A stretch of DNA of 38,932 bases from an uncultured Prevotellaceae bacterium (lineage in GTDB: Bacteria > Bacteroidota > Bacteroidia > Bacteroidales > Bacteroidaceae), in contig ONMI01000030.1 in the NCBI GenBank assembly GCA_900318915.1, positions 1 through 38,932 of the forward strand, given 5' to 3'. The notes below the pieces were generated by a model. It searched no databases. It was not told where the DNA came from and saw only the letters and a program-made list of their open reading frames with translations. A program made the position numbers and the translations under genes. Shown here piece after piece: positions 1 to 8,921 of the stretch (positions are counted from its first letter, which is position 1; every line of letters starts with the position of its first letter).

Positions 1-1103
1 GCAATCTCGGTGATGCAGAGCGCGATGGTGCACCACATGTAGACCGATGAGTGGCCGCGGCTGATGATGAGGTTGGAGAAGAGGTTGGAGATGGGCAGGA
101 AGGCGCCGCCCACACACAGCACCTGCATGATGCGGGCGCTGCTGAGCCACTTCTCGGTGATGAGGATGACGATGAACTCCTGCGCCGTGAGCATGAGGCC
201 GAACATGAGGGGGAAACAGATGAAGGCGGTGAAGCGCAGCAGTTTGCGGAACACGTTGCGCTGCCGCTCGCGGTCGTCCTCCACACGGGTGAACACGGGC
301 TGCGCCACGCCATACACCATGCTGGTGATGAGCGAGTGGCCCATCGTGGTCCATTTGTTGGCCTGGGTGAAGTTGCCCACCTCCACTGGCGTGTACAGGC
401 GGCCCAGAATCACGGCGAAGAGGTTGTTGTTCACCACGTTGCACAGATTGGTTACGATGAGGCGGCTGCTGAAGCCGAACATCTCCTTCACGGGGCGGAA
501 GTCGACGGGAAGGGTGGGCCGCCACCCGGTGTAATAATAGCTCAGCACGGTAACCATGGCCATATAGACAATGGTCTGGGTGGCGATGCCCCAGTAGGCA
601 AAGCCGCGGAGGGCCATTACCACGGCCACACAGCCCGACAGAAGCAGGCTGATGATGTTGGTGAGCGCCGTCTCCCTGACGCGCATCTGCCGGAAGAGCA
701 TGGCGCGTGGGGCCACATTCAGACTGGAGATGACGAAACTGAGAAAGACGAAGCGGGCCAGCGGGGTGAGCTCGTCGATACCGTAGAAACGCGCTATGAG
801 CGGGGCGCAGACGAAGAGGAGCGTATAGAAACTCACGCTCACCAGCGTGCAGGCCCAGAACACGGCGTTGTAGTCGGCATGGCCGGCGTTCTTGCGCTTG
901 TTGAGTGCGGCGATGAAACCGCCTTCCTGCAGCACGGTGCCGATGGCGGAGAAAACAGTGAGCATGCCCACCATGCCGTAGTCGGACTGGGTGAGCAGAC
1001 GGGCCAGGAAAATGCCGAACACAAGGTTGAGCAGCTGCTGGATGCCGTTGCTCACCCCGCCCCAAAGGAGGCCGCGTGCTGTTTTCTCTTTCAGTGACTC
1101 CAT
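1..1103 (-). CDS. Wzx-like polysaccharide flippase, 3' end outside window
   Basis: Partial gene: the N-terminal 367 codons are present and the rest lies left of position 1. The protein starts MESLKEKTARGLLWGG and shows the alternating long hydrophobic helices of the MATE/Wzx (MOP) superfamily. The first helices carry the typical GIFLARLLTQSDYGMVG segment seen in O-antigen and capsule repeat-unit translocases (WzxC-type). Proteins of this family move undecaprenyl-linked oligosaccharide repeats across the inner membrane. The start lies 6 nt after the stop of the LicD-family gene, so the two are probably co-transcribed with the SDR gene further upstream. The exact sugar cannot be inferred. A teichuronic acid or succinoglycan exporter annotation would be an equivalent call. 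Confidence 0.85.
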   Translation of the reverse strand, partial: MESLKEKTARGLLWGGVSNGIQQLLNLVFGIFLARLLTQSDYGMVGMLTVFSAIGTVLQEGGFIAALNKRKNAGHADYNAVFWACTLVSVSFYTLLFVCAPLIARFYGIDELTPLARFVFLSFVISSLNVAPRAMLFRQMRVRETALTNIISLLLSGCVAVVMALRGFAYWGIATQTIVYMAMVTVLSYYYTGWRPTLPVDFRPVKEMFGFSSRLIVTNLCNVVNNNLFAVILGRLYTPVEVGNFTQANKWTTMGHSLITSMVYGVAQPVFTRVEDDRERQRNVFRKLLRFTAFICFPLMFGLMLTAQEFIVILITEKWLSSARIMQVLCVGGAFLPISNLFSNLIISRGHSSVYMWCTIALCITEI

Positions 1104-1109
1104 CTGTGC

Positions 1110-1919
1110 TTATTCGTAGATTTCAAGATGTCCCGTGTGGGGGGTGATGCTGTCGAGCGGCGGCATCGTCATGTAGTCGCCGTATTTCAGGGTGAGCACC
1201 TTGTGCGTGTCTTTCGGCACCGGGAAAAGATGTCCTTCAAACTCCATCTCCGTGAGCGGAAAAATGTCTTCCATGTGGCGCGGGTCGTGGTAGGGCACGC
1301 CCAGTCCGTAGCGCTCGCGGGCGCGGCTCAGCCTGCAGAGGGCACCCAGCACGGGGAAGAACACCCGCTGGTTCATGCGGGTGATGAGACGCACCTTCCA
1401 CATCTCCTTGTCGCCCTCGCCCATACGGTTCATAATCTTGTATACATGGCCCTGCAGCTTCTCCGATATCATGTGCAGCCACAGGGGCTGGCGGTAGAAA
1501 GGAAAAATGTCGAGGTAGATGCCCCGCTCCTGCCACACACGGTCGTAGCGGTTGGTCTCCTCGAGCAGCGAGCGGCGGTCGCGCACCTTGGCATAGAAAA
1601 AGAAGTAATTGCGGTCGGTATCGATACTTTGCAGACGCATTGTGTCGGGCAGCTCCTTGGGTAATACTTTCATAAGCCGGCGGTAGTCGGGCAACAGCAT
1701 CTCGATGTCGAGGTCATCGTCCCAGGGAATAAATCCCTTGTGGCGCGCGGCGCCTATGAGTGTGCCGCTGCTCAGCCAGTAGCGGATGCCGTGCCGGCGG
1801 CAGATACGGTCCACTTCCACCAGCATCTCCAGCATGCGGAGCTGTTGGCGGCGCAGGAGCGACCCGTCGGGATTGAACCGCTTGCGCAGTGCTTCGTTGT
1901 CAATATTTTTAGCACTCAT
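1110..1919 (-). CDS. LicD family nucleotidyl/phosphotransferase
   Basis: 269 residues. Residues 47-73 carry the LicD signature: YWLSSGTLIGAARHKGFIPW followed by DDDLDIEM, the acidic metal-binding core of this nucleotidyltransferase-fold family. LicD proteins attach phosphocholine or other phospho-substituents to surface glycans, and Bacteroidetes have many of unknown acceptor. The 5' end overlaps the stop of the SDR gene by 4 nt and the 3' end is 6 nt before the flippase, so it sits in the middle of a three-gene polysaccharide operon. Length is normal for the family. The transferred group is not deducible from the sequence. Confidence 0.85.
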   Translation of the reverse strand: MSAKNIDNEALRKRFNPDGSLLRRQQLRMLEMLVEVDRICRRHGIRYWLSSGTLIGAARHKGFIPWDDDLDIEMLLPDYRRLMKVLPKELPDTMRLQSIDTDRNYFFFYAKVRDRRSLLEETNRYDRVWQERGIYLDIFPFYRQPLWLHMISEKLQGHVYKIMNRMGEGDKEMWKVRLITRMNQRVFFPVLGALCRLSRARERYGLGVPYHDPRHMEDIFPLTEMEFEGHLFPVPKDTHKVLTLKYGDYMTMPPLDSITPHTGHLEIYE

Positions 1920-2644
1920 TTCTTTATTCTTCCACTGGCCATCTTGTAGTCGTAACTGTGACGCCCTTCGGCACGGAAGTCGGCGTGATAGCGCTCCAGC
2001 ACCTCATGAAACACCTCGTCGTAACGGGGAATGAACAGGTCGTCGCCAGCTTCCAGGTGTTCCACAATCTCCCGGGCCAGAGAGGCTGTGGCCGACAGGT
2101 CGGTGGTGGCGGCTCCGTCGAACCGGGTGCCTTTGATGGAGCCGGGCGACACGTTGAGGATTCGGTTGGCCGAACCGCCTTTCTCCAACTCCACATTCAC
2201 ACTCTCAATAAACATCCTGAGGGCGGCCTTGGTGGCAGCGTAGACCGAAAAGAAGGGCGATGACATATAGCCTGATATGCTGACCATTACACCCAGACGG
2301 AAAGGCTCCGCTCCCTGCAACTTGTCGTAGAACCGCTTCACGATGCGGAGGGCGGGAAGCGTGTTCACCTGAAAATAGGTGGAAAGCATCTCCTCGGGGA
2401 TGTCCTTGAAGAGGGCCAGACGGCCGAAACCGGCTGTTATCATCACGAGCGAGGCATCCTTGTGGCGGTCGAAAATACTGTAGTCGGAACTGGTCAGGTC
2501 GAACAGCTCCACCTCCACGTTCTCGGGCAGCGACTGCTCGGGAGCCGACTTGTCGATAATCACAATCTTGTCGTAGTGTATCAGAGCATGGACGATGGCC
2601 AGACCGATACCGTTGCTTCCGCCTATGACAATGGCTTTTTTCAT
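1916..2644 (-). CDS. SDR family NAD(P)-dependent oxidoreductase
   Basis: 242 residues with classical short-chain dehydrogenase features. The nucleotide-binding glycine motif GGSNGIG is at residues 8-14, a catalytic serine lies in SISGY, and the active-site YAATK (Tyr-x-x-x-Lys) follows about 12 residues later. It is the first gene of the SDR/LicD/flippase operon and its stop overlaps the LicD start by 4 nt. Together with those partners it probably modifies a nucleotide sugar or alditol for a surface polysaccharide, but the substrate is unknown. A consensus promoter lies about 110 bp upstream. Confidence 0.85.
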   Translation of the reverse strand: MKKAIVIGGSNGIGLAIVHALIHYDKIVIIDKSAPEQSLPENVEVELFDLTSSDYSIFDRHKDASLVMITAGFGRLALFKDIPEEMLSTYFQVNTLPALRIVKRFYDKLQGAEPFRLGVMVSISGYMSSPFFSVYAATKAALRMFIESVNVELEKGGSANRILNVSPGSIKGTRFDGAATTDLSATASLAREIVEHLEAGDDLFIPRYDEVFHEVLERYHADFRAEGRHSYDYKMASGRIKK

Positions 2645-2750
2645 GCTATAAATATGTAAAATTTTTTAGTGTTGTCTCCTGCCGTGTCTGCCCACCCTGT
2701 TGAGGGCGAACAGGCCAGGAGGATGACCCAATGCAGGAGTGTTTCGATTG

Positions 2751-2781
2751 CAAATTTAAGGCAATCGGCTGAAAAATCAAA
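2751..2781 (-). promoter_or_regulatory. Bacteroidetes-type promoter of the SDR/LicD/flippase operon
   Basis: On the minus strand there is a TTTG box (2778-2781), a 19-nt spacer and TAAATTTG (2751-2758). This matches the Bacteroidetes sigma-ABfr consensus TTTG-N19-21-TAnnTTTG. It points to the SDR start at 2644 and implies a 5' leader of about 100 nt. Confidence 0.65.
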
Positions 2782-2886
2782 ATCTTCCAGGGCTTTTATG
2801 CGCTTTTCCCGCTCAAGAGGGACTTTCGCATGCTATGCGGCGATAAATAAGTGTATTTTTCACACTAAAGTGCATATTTTATGGTT

Positions 2887-2949
2887 TTTTGATACTTTTA
2901 TGCTCAAAAGGGGGCTGAATTGTCAAAAAATATAAAATAGTATCAAAAT
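2887..2949. promoter_or_regulatory. Candidate operator: inverted repeat TTTGATACT/AGTATCAAA
   Basis: TTTGATACT at 2888-2896 is mirrored by AGTATCAAA at 2939-2947. The similarity extends into flanking TTTAT/ATAAA, and the centres are about 51 bp apart. The pair lies just upstream of the susC -7 box at 2988, the usual place for an activator or repressor site. No binding protein is encoded nearby, so assignment to a regulator is open. Confidence 0.4.
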
Positions 2950-2987
2950 TAAGCAACAAAGTATTATTTCTTCAAGCGGAATTGCCC

Positions 2988-2995
2988 TATCTTTG
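2988..2995 (+). promoter_or_regulatory. -7 box (TATCTTTG) of the susCD operon
   Basis: TATCTTTG fits TAnnTTTG. A good -33 TTTG is not seen at 19-21 nt; the nearest is TTTC at 2967-2970, 17 nt upstream. That would suit an activated or alternative-sigma promoter. A start near 3001 leaves a leader of about 235 nt before the susC ATG. Confidence 0.55.
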
Positions 2996-3000
2996 CAACT

Positions 3001-3235
3001 GAAAACTGGAGTGGGCGCATTGTGTTGCGACGTGACCGGTTTTATGGAGAAGCAATCGAATCTGTTATACTGAAATATCTGTTATACCAAAATGATCAAA
3101 CACCTGAAAAAAGGACCTCCCTGAGGTCTGTGCTCTTGTATGGAATGCGAAGACGTTCGTCTCGCATGACTTTACGCTCGTTATCTATCCTAAAGAAGGA
3201 ATTTCTACAATTTAACCTAAGAAAATACTTAATGT
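3001..3235 (+). promoter_or_regulatory. Long structured 5' leader of the susC-like gene
   Basis: This 235-nt stretch carries no convincing gene. It contains two stable hairpins. The first, 3113-3129, has the stem GACCTC/GAGGTC with a 3-nt loop. The second, 3145-3167, has ATGCG/CGCAT plus AGAC/GTCT around a GTTC tetraloop with one bulged A. Neither is followed by a T-run, so they are not plain terminators. Long leaders upstream of SusC genes can be targets of small RNAs or RNA-binding proteins in Bacteroides. That role here is inference. Confidence 0.4.
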
Positions 3236-6200
3236 ATGAATGTAAACTTTAGAAAAACAGTGCTGCTGATGGGCGCATGTTTGGGATTAGGTCTGAGCTA
3301 TTCGGCCCAGGCTTATGCCGACTCGTCTAAATCGGCCGTTCCGGCAGTTCAGCAGACGAAGAAAGTGAGTGGTACCGTGAATGATGCCATGGGTCCGGTG
3401 ATCGGAGCCACCATCATGGAAAAGGGTACTAGTAATGGTACAGTTACCGACCTCGACGGTAACTTCTCTCTCGATGTGCAGCCCGGTGCTGTGCTGGTCA
3501 TCTCCTACATCGGTTACACCACCCAGGAGATTCCTGTGGGCAACCGTACCAACATCTCTGTCACACTCTCTGAAGACTCCGACGTGCTGGAGGAAGTAGT
3601 CGTCGTGGGTTACGGTGTGCAGAAGAAGAAACTCGTCACCGGTGCTACCGTACAGGTGAAGGGTGAGGACATCGCAAAACTCAACACCACCAACGCACTG
3701 ACCGCCATGCAGTCGTCTACCCCCGGTGTGCAGATCACACAGAGCTCCTCGCAGCCTGGCAAGGGCTTCAAGGTGAGCATCCGTGGTGTCGGTACCATCG
3801 GCAACTCATCGCCGCTGCTTATCATCGACGGTATTCAGAGCGGTACGGCCGACGACGGTCTGAACGGTCTGAACCCCAACGATATCGAGAGCATCGACGT
3901 GCTGAAGGACGCTGCCTCGGCCGCCATCTACGGTGCCCGTGCCGCCAACGGTGTGATTCTCGTGACCACCAAGCAGGGTAAGGCCGGTAAGCTCACCGTG
4001 CAGTACGACGGCTATGTAGGTATCTCCAATGCCTACAAGGTGCCCGCTCTGCTGAACGCACAGCAGTATATGCAGATTATCAACGAGACCAACTTCAACA
4101 CCTACGGCACTCCGACCAACTGGGCCAGCCTCGTTCCGCAGGCTATCCTCGACAAGGTGAACGGAGGATGGAAAGGCACCGACTGGTTCAAAGAGTATGA
4201 GAATGAGAATGCTCTCCAGTTCAGCCATGCCGCCAGCGTCTCCGGTGGTAGCGAGCGCTCGAAGTTCTCCATGAGCTTCAACTACAGCTCCAACGAAGGT
4301 GTGATGGGTGGTGACAATGCCTCCAACTACCGCCGCTACGGTGGACGTATCAACTCCGAGCACGTGCTTTGGAAGGGACGCACCCACGACATCCTGACCA
4401 TTGGTGAGAACGTGTCCTACTGGTACCACCGCAGCCATGACCTCGCCGAGAGCAACGGCTACTGGAACATCATGCAGAACGCCTACGTCGCTTCGCCCCT
4501 CGTGATGCCCTACAGAGAGGACGGCACACTTGCCAACTATGGCGAGGACGGCAAGGACAAGTACAGCACCATGATCTACAACAACCCGCTCAACCACTTC
4601 CTCAACGGCGGATACAACTCTATCAACCGCAACCGCGACTTCGGCGTGGGCGCCACCCTCTACTGGATCCTGGAGCCTGTGAAGAACCTGAAATACCGCG
4701 GACAGTTCAATACCGGCTACAGCGCCAGCAACTACCGCAGCGAGTCGAAGCCCTATTCCTCCAGCGACACCTCTTCGAGCAACGCCTACGGTGTGCAGCA
4801 GCAGCAGTATCAGAGCTCAAGCTTCTCGATTGAGAACACGCTCTCCTATATCCTCCCCAACCTTGGCAAGCACACCATCGACGTGCTCGTAGGTCAGTCG
4901 ATAGAGCGCTCCAACTGGAGCACCGGTCTCTCCGTGACCGGCAACGTGGGCCAGGCCAACGTCAACTCGCTCTTCCTCAACGGATGGTACTATGCTCACA
5001 TGGGCAACATGGAGACCCAGTACATCCAGGGACACAACGGCTACGACAACCCCGAGCAGGGCTCCATCGCCTCCTTCTTCGGACGTGCCAACTGGAACTA
5101 TGACGAGCGCTATATGGCTACCGCCATCATCCGTGCCGACGGTTCGAACAACTTCGCACGCGGACACCGCTGGGGTTACTTCCCCTCATTCTCCGCTGGT
5201 TGGGTCATCACCAACGAGAAATTCATGGAAGGCGCACGCAACTGGATGAACTTCTTCAAACTGCGTGCCAGCTGGGGACAGAACGGTAACTGTCAAATCG
5301 GCAACTTCTACTACCTCTCCAATATCGGCTTCTCGCCCACCGACTATGCCGACTACGGCTACAAGTTCGGCAGCGACATGGCCAACACAGTGAACCGCAA
5401 CGTATACACCACCGGTGCCTACGCCCGCAACGCCCCCAACGAGGACGTGACTTGGGAAACTTCCGAACAGATCAACATCGGTGTCGACGCACGCTTCTTC
5501 GCAAGCCGCCTCGGCCTGAACTTCGACTGGTATAAGAAGACCACCAAAGACTGGCTTGTGCAGGCTCCCCAGAACGAGGTGCTCGGTTATGAGGAGGCTC
5601 CCTACATCAACGCCGGCGACGTGGAGAACACCGGTATCGAGGTGGCGCTCTCATGGCGTGACCACATCGGTAAGGACTTCAGCTACTTTGCCAACGTAAA
5701 TGCTGGCTATAATAAGAATAAGGTGACGAAGCTCGGTACCCAGTCGGGTAGACTCGGTGAGGATGAAGGCAGCGGACTCTTCCAGAACTCCGGCTATATC
5801 GTGCTCGTAGAGGAAGGACAGCCTATCAGCTACTTCTCCGGTATGGAGTACAAGGGCATCTGGCAGAACTGGGCTCAGATCGACGCCGCCCGCGCTGCCG
5901 GCAAGGCCGTGCTCGATGGCGCACAGCCCGGCGACTGCATCTGGGAAGATTGGAACGGTGACGGCGTGATTACCCTCAACGGCGACCGCCACAACATCGG
6001 TAACCCGCATCCCGACTTGACCCTCGGTGTAAGCCTCGGCTTTGAGTGGAAGGGACTTGACTTCAGCGTGACCGGTGCCGGCGCATTCGGCATGCAGGTG
6101 GCTCAGTGCTACCGCACCGCACTGCTCGCCAACCAGTATCAGAACTACACCGTCGACGTCTTCGACCGTTGGCACGGTGAGGGCACCAGCAACACCATGC

Positions 6201-7015
6201 CCCGTCTGGCCGTTGGTTCCGTCAACGAGCAGTGGTTCTCCAACCGCTATGTGCAGGATGCCGACTACTTCCGCATCCAGAACATCACCCTGGGCTATGA
6301 CCTGGCCCGCGTGATCAAGAGCAACCTCTTCGACAAGATCCGCATCTATGCTCAGGCTCAGAACCTCTACACCTTCACCGGCTACACCGGCGTGGATCCT
6401 GAGGTGGGCTCCTCCGGCGGTAAGCAGGCTTGGGCCCGTGGCGTCGACGTAGGTCTCTATCCTACCGCACGTACCTATATCGTGGGTGCCAGCATCACCT
6501 TCCGCGACAAGAAGGACCGCGATGCCAAACCCGCCGCAGTGGCTGCTCCCCAGACTGTCTACGTGACCGACAATGCTGAGATTGACCGTCTGAACGGTGA
6601 ACTCAACAAACTGCGCGCCGACTACGACAACCTGAAGAACCAGAAGCCCGTCAACACCACCAAGACCGTGTATGACGAGAAATATGTGACCTATCCTTAC
6701 TTCGTGAACTTCGAGATCAACAAGACCGACATCGTGAACCGCGAGCGTGTGAACCTGAGCACTATCGCCAAGATGATCAAGGAGAATCCCGGCAAGAAGT
6801 ACAGCGTGATGGGATATGCCGACAAGGCTACCGGTACCGCCGACCGCAACCAGTGGCTGGCCGAGAACCGCGCAAAGAACGTGTACGACATGCTCGTCAA
6901 TGAGTATGGTGTGCCCGCAAGCAGCCTCGTGCTCGACTCTAAGGGTGGCGTTGACAACCTCTACTTCAACGATCCTCAAATGAGCCGCTCGGTTATCATC
7001 CAGGAGGTTAAATAA
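3236..7015 (+). CDS. SusC/RagA-family TonB-dependent receptor with C-terminal OmpA-like domain
   Basis: 1259 residues, about 170 longer than a typical SusC. The order of parts is a signal peptide (1-26), a CarboxypepD_reg-like domain (about 43-112), the TonB-box-like EEVVVVGYG (119-127), a plug with SIRGVGTIGNSSPLLIIDG, and a barrel whose last strand ends near Phe1089. A short coiled-coil-like linker (about 1114-1138) and an OmpA C-terminal-like domain (about 1156-1259) follow. In that last domain GYADKATG supplies Asp1196 and LAENRAKNV supplies Arg1212, at the positions that bind diaminopimelate in OmpA. The protein should import a ligand across the outer membrane with the SusD partner 37 bp downstream, and may also grip peptidoglycan. 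Third-position C-rich codon use suggests high expression. The ligand is unknown, and no glycoside hydrolase lies nearby. Confidence 0.93.
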   Translation: MNVNFRKTVLLMGACLGLGLSYSAQAYADSSKSAVPAVQQTKKVSGTVNDAMGPVIGATIMEKGTSNGTVTDLDGNFSLDVQPGAVLVISYIGYTTQEIPVGNRTNISVTLSEDSDVLEEVVVVGYGVQKKKLVTGATVQVKGEDIAKLNTTNALTAMQSSTPGVQITQSSSQPGKGFKVSIRGVGTIGNSSPLLIIDGIQSGTADDGLNGLNPNDIESIDVLKDAASAAIYGARAANGVILVTTKQGKAGKLTVQYDGYVGISNAYKVPALLNAQQYMQIINETNFNTYGTPTNWASLVPQAILDKVNGGWKGTDWFKEYENENALQFSHAASVSGGSERSKFSMSFNYSSNEGVMGGDNASNYRRYGGRINSEHVLWKGRTHDILTIGENVSYWYHRSHDLAESNGYWNIMQNAYVASPLVMPYREDGTLANYGEDGKDKYSTMIYNNPLNHFLNGGYNSINRNRDFGVGATLYWILEPVKNLKYRGQFNTGYSASNYRSESKPYSSSDTSSSNAYGVQQQQYQSSSFSIENTLSYILPNLGKHTIDVLVGQSIERSNWSTGLSVTGNVGQANVNSLFLNGWYYAHMGNMETQYIQGHNGYDNPEQGSIASFFGRANWNYDERYMATAIIRADGSNNFARGHRWGYFPSFSAGWVITNEKFMEGARNWMNFFKLRASWGQNGNCQIGNFYYLSNIGFSPTDYADYGYKFGSDMANTVNRNVYTTGAYARNAPNEDVTWETSEQINIGVDARFFASRLGLNFDWYKKTTKDWLVQAPQNEVLGYEEAPYINAGDVENTGIEVALSWRDHIGKDFSYFANVNAGYNKNKVTKLGTQSGRLGEDEGSGLFQNSGYIVLVEEGQPISYFSGMEYKGIWQNWAQIDAARAAGKAVLDGAQPGDCIWEDWNGDGVITLNGDRHNIGNPHPDLTLGVSLGFEWKGLDFSVTGAGAFGMQVAQCYRTALLANQYQNYTVDVFDRWHGEGTSNTMPRLAVGSVNEQWFSNRYVQDADYFRIQNITLGYDLARVIKSNLFDKIRIYAQAQNLYTFTGYTGVDPEVGSSGGKQAWARGVDVGLYPTARTYIVGASITFRDKKDRDAKPAAVAAPQTVYVTDNAEIDRLNGELNKLRADYDNLKNQKPVNTTKTVYDEKYVTYPYFVNFEINKTDIVNRERVNLSTIAKMIKENPGKKYSVMGYADKATGTADRNQWLAENRAKNVYDMLVNEYGVPASSLVLDSKGGVDNLYFNDPQMSRSVIIQEVK

Positions 7016-7052
7016 TGCGTTAAGTCACTAAATCAATTTTAGATAAGGAAAT

Positions 7053-8897
7053 ATGAAAAAAATATATTTGATGGCTATCGCGGCAGTCTTCGCCTTCGCA
7101 TCGTGCGAGGATTTCCTCGATTCCGAAAACTTTTCCGAGGCCAACACGAACAACTATCCTGCTTCGCCTGATGACCTCAATAAGGAGCTGGCAGCACTCT
7201 ACGGTGTGATGAACCAGTTCAGCACCAACCCACTCCAGACCCCCTGGTTCGTCAATTACATCATGTCGGACGATGCCAACGGTGCCGGTGGTACCGGCGA
7301 CGTGGAGAGCCATGCAGTGGCTCACCTCATGACCAACAAGGCCGACCTCTATGATGCCGCATGGCACAATACCTATGTGGGTATCGCCCGTGCCAACGCC
7401 ATTATTGGCGCTGTCGACGCTTTCGACTGGACCGGCAATGAGAAGACCCGCAACCAGTTGCTGGGCGAGGCTTACTTCATGCGTGGTCTCTTCTACCTCT
7501 GGGGTTCACAGTTCTGGGGCGATATCCCCGCCTACTGGCAGCCCGCAGCTCCCGATCCCTGCCCCCAGGTGTCGGCTGAGGAGGTTATCTATCCCCATAT
7601 CCTGGCCGACTTCGTGAGCGCATCGAACCTCATGACCCATGGCTCCACCACCCGTGGCGACGGACATGCCACCAAGGCTGCCGCCGAGGGCTTCCTCGGA
7701 AGAGCTTACCTCTTCTATGAGGGCTTCTACAAGAAGATGGGCGAAATCGCTGCCGCCAATCCCGCTCCCGTGGCTCTGCCCGAGCAGGAGGGTGTGACCG
7801 ACCCCAACCTCACCAAGGACCAAGTGGCCAACTACCTGAAGGACGCTATCGACAACGGTGGATACTCGCTCGTAGAGGATTTCCGCCTGCTCTGGCAGTA
7901 CACCAACCCGTTGACCGCCCCCGACTATGCTTTCGTGAAAGACCTGGCCGATCAGGGCAAATTCTGGGCCGGCAACGGCAACTCGGAGGAAATGTTCCAG
8001 GTGCAGTACATGAACGCCGGTTCATGGAACGGTACCATCGGTATGGGCTTCTGCAACCAGGTGTCGCTCTACTGCGGACTCCGCTGCGATGCTGACGAGA
8101 ACAGCCACGCCAACGGCGACGTCGAAACCTTCCCCTTCGGACAGGGATGGGGTCAGGGTGTGATCAACTCCAACCTCTGGGACGAGTGGCCCAACAACGA
8201 CCCGCGTAAGAAGGCTACCATCCTCAACGGTCCTGAGGAGTTCAACGGCAACTTCTTCTACACCACCTCCTGCTCTGAGGAGACTGGCTACTACAACAAG
8301 AAATGGATGCCTGTGACCGCTATGAGTTCTACCTGGAGCGACCACAACAACGCCTACACCTGGTGGGGCGTGTGGAGAGCCGCCAACACCGAGACCGAGG
8401 CTCCCAACGGTAACTCCTTCCAGGGCGACCACTTCGCCGACATCATCCTGCTACGTCTGGCCGACGTGATGCTCATGCACTCCGAAATCACCGGTACCAA
8501 CACCGAGATGAACAAGGTGCGCAAACGCGCCGGACTGAGTGATATTCCTTACTCATGGGCCAACATCAAGTCGGAGCGCCGCTTCGAGCTCGCCGGTGAG
8601 GGTCTCCGCTTCAACGACCTGCGCCGCTGGTCGGGCAAGGACGGTGGTGCCAACTGCGAGGCTGCCCAGGCTCTGCAGAAACAGGCCGGCTCACGTATCT
8701 ACTACACCGGTTTCTATGAGAAACAGCTCAAGCACGGTTCTACCGGTTGGGCACAGCGCTATGCACGTACCGATGGCTTCCTGCCGAAACCTCCCGCACA
8801 GATCAGCTACTACTCCAACGAGGAAATCCTGAAGCAGAATCCCGGTTGGTATGACGAGCAGACCGACTGGAACATGCCTGGTACACCTACTTATTAA
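7053..8897 (+). CDS. SusD/RagB-family nutrient-binding outer membrane lipoprotein
   Basis: 614 residues. The N-terminus has a lipoprotein signal with lipobox FASC, Cys18 being the lipidated residue, followed by the typical SusD opening CEDFLDSENFSEANTNNY. Helical TPR-like segments follow, for example LLGEAYFMRGLFYLWGSQFWGDIPAYW. The C-terminal region contains the family signature of ERRFELAGEGLRFNDLRRW. SusD proteins cap their cognate SusC barrel at the cell surface and help to capture the ligand. The gene starts 37 bp after the susC stop with AAGGA upstream, and a second surface lipoprotein follows, so the three form one operon ended by the hairpin at 10423-10459. The ligand cannot be read from the sequence. 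Confidence 0.94.
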   Translation: MKKIYLMAIAAVFAFASCEDFLDSENFSEANTNNYPASPDDLNKELAALYGVMNQFSTNPLQTPWFVNYIMSDDANGAGGTGDVESHAVAHLMTNKADLYDAAWHNTYVGIARANAIIGAVDAFDWTGNEKTRNQLLGEAYFMRGLFYLWGSQFWGDIPAYWQPAAPDPCPQVSAEEVIYPHILADFVSASNLMTHGSTTRGDGHATKAAAEGFLGRAYLFYEGFYKKMGEIAAANPAPVALPEQEGVTDPNLTKDQVANYLKDAIDNGGYSLVEDFRLLWQYTNPLTAPDYAFVKDLADQGKFWAGNGNSEEMFQVQYMNAGSWNGTIGMGFCNQVSLYCGLRCDADENSHANGDVETFPFGQGWGQGVINSNLWDEWPNNDPRKKATILNGPEEFNGNFFYTTSCSEETGYYNKKWMPVTAMSSTWSDHNNAYTWWGVWRAANTETEAPNGNSFQGDHFADIILLRLADVMLMHSEITGTNTEMNKVRKRAGLSDIPYSWANIKSERRFELAGEGLRFNDLRRWSGKDGGANCEAAQALQKQAGSRIYYTGFYEKQLKHGSTGWAQRYARTDGFLPKPPAQISYYSNEEILKQNPGWYDEQTDWNMPGTPTY

Positions 8898-8921
8898 TAA
8901 AACATTAAAGAATACAGCAAT

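Noticed and set aside
51-1097. A 348-residue plus-strand reading
   Set aside because: It is low-complexity and His/Glu/Ala-rich, antisense to the clear flippase gene on the minus strand.
3022-3252. A 76-residue reading in the susC leader
   Set aside because: Basic, no homology recognised, overlaps the susC start and spans the hairpins; more likely untranslated leader.
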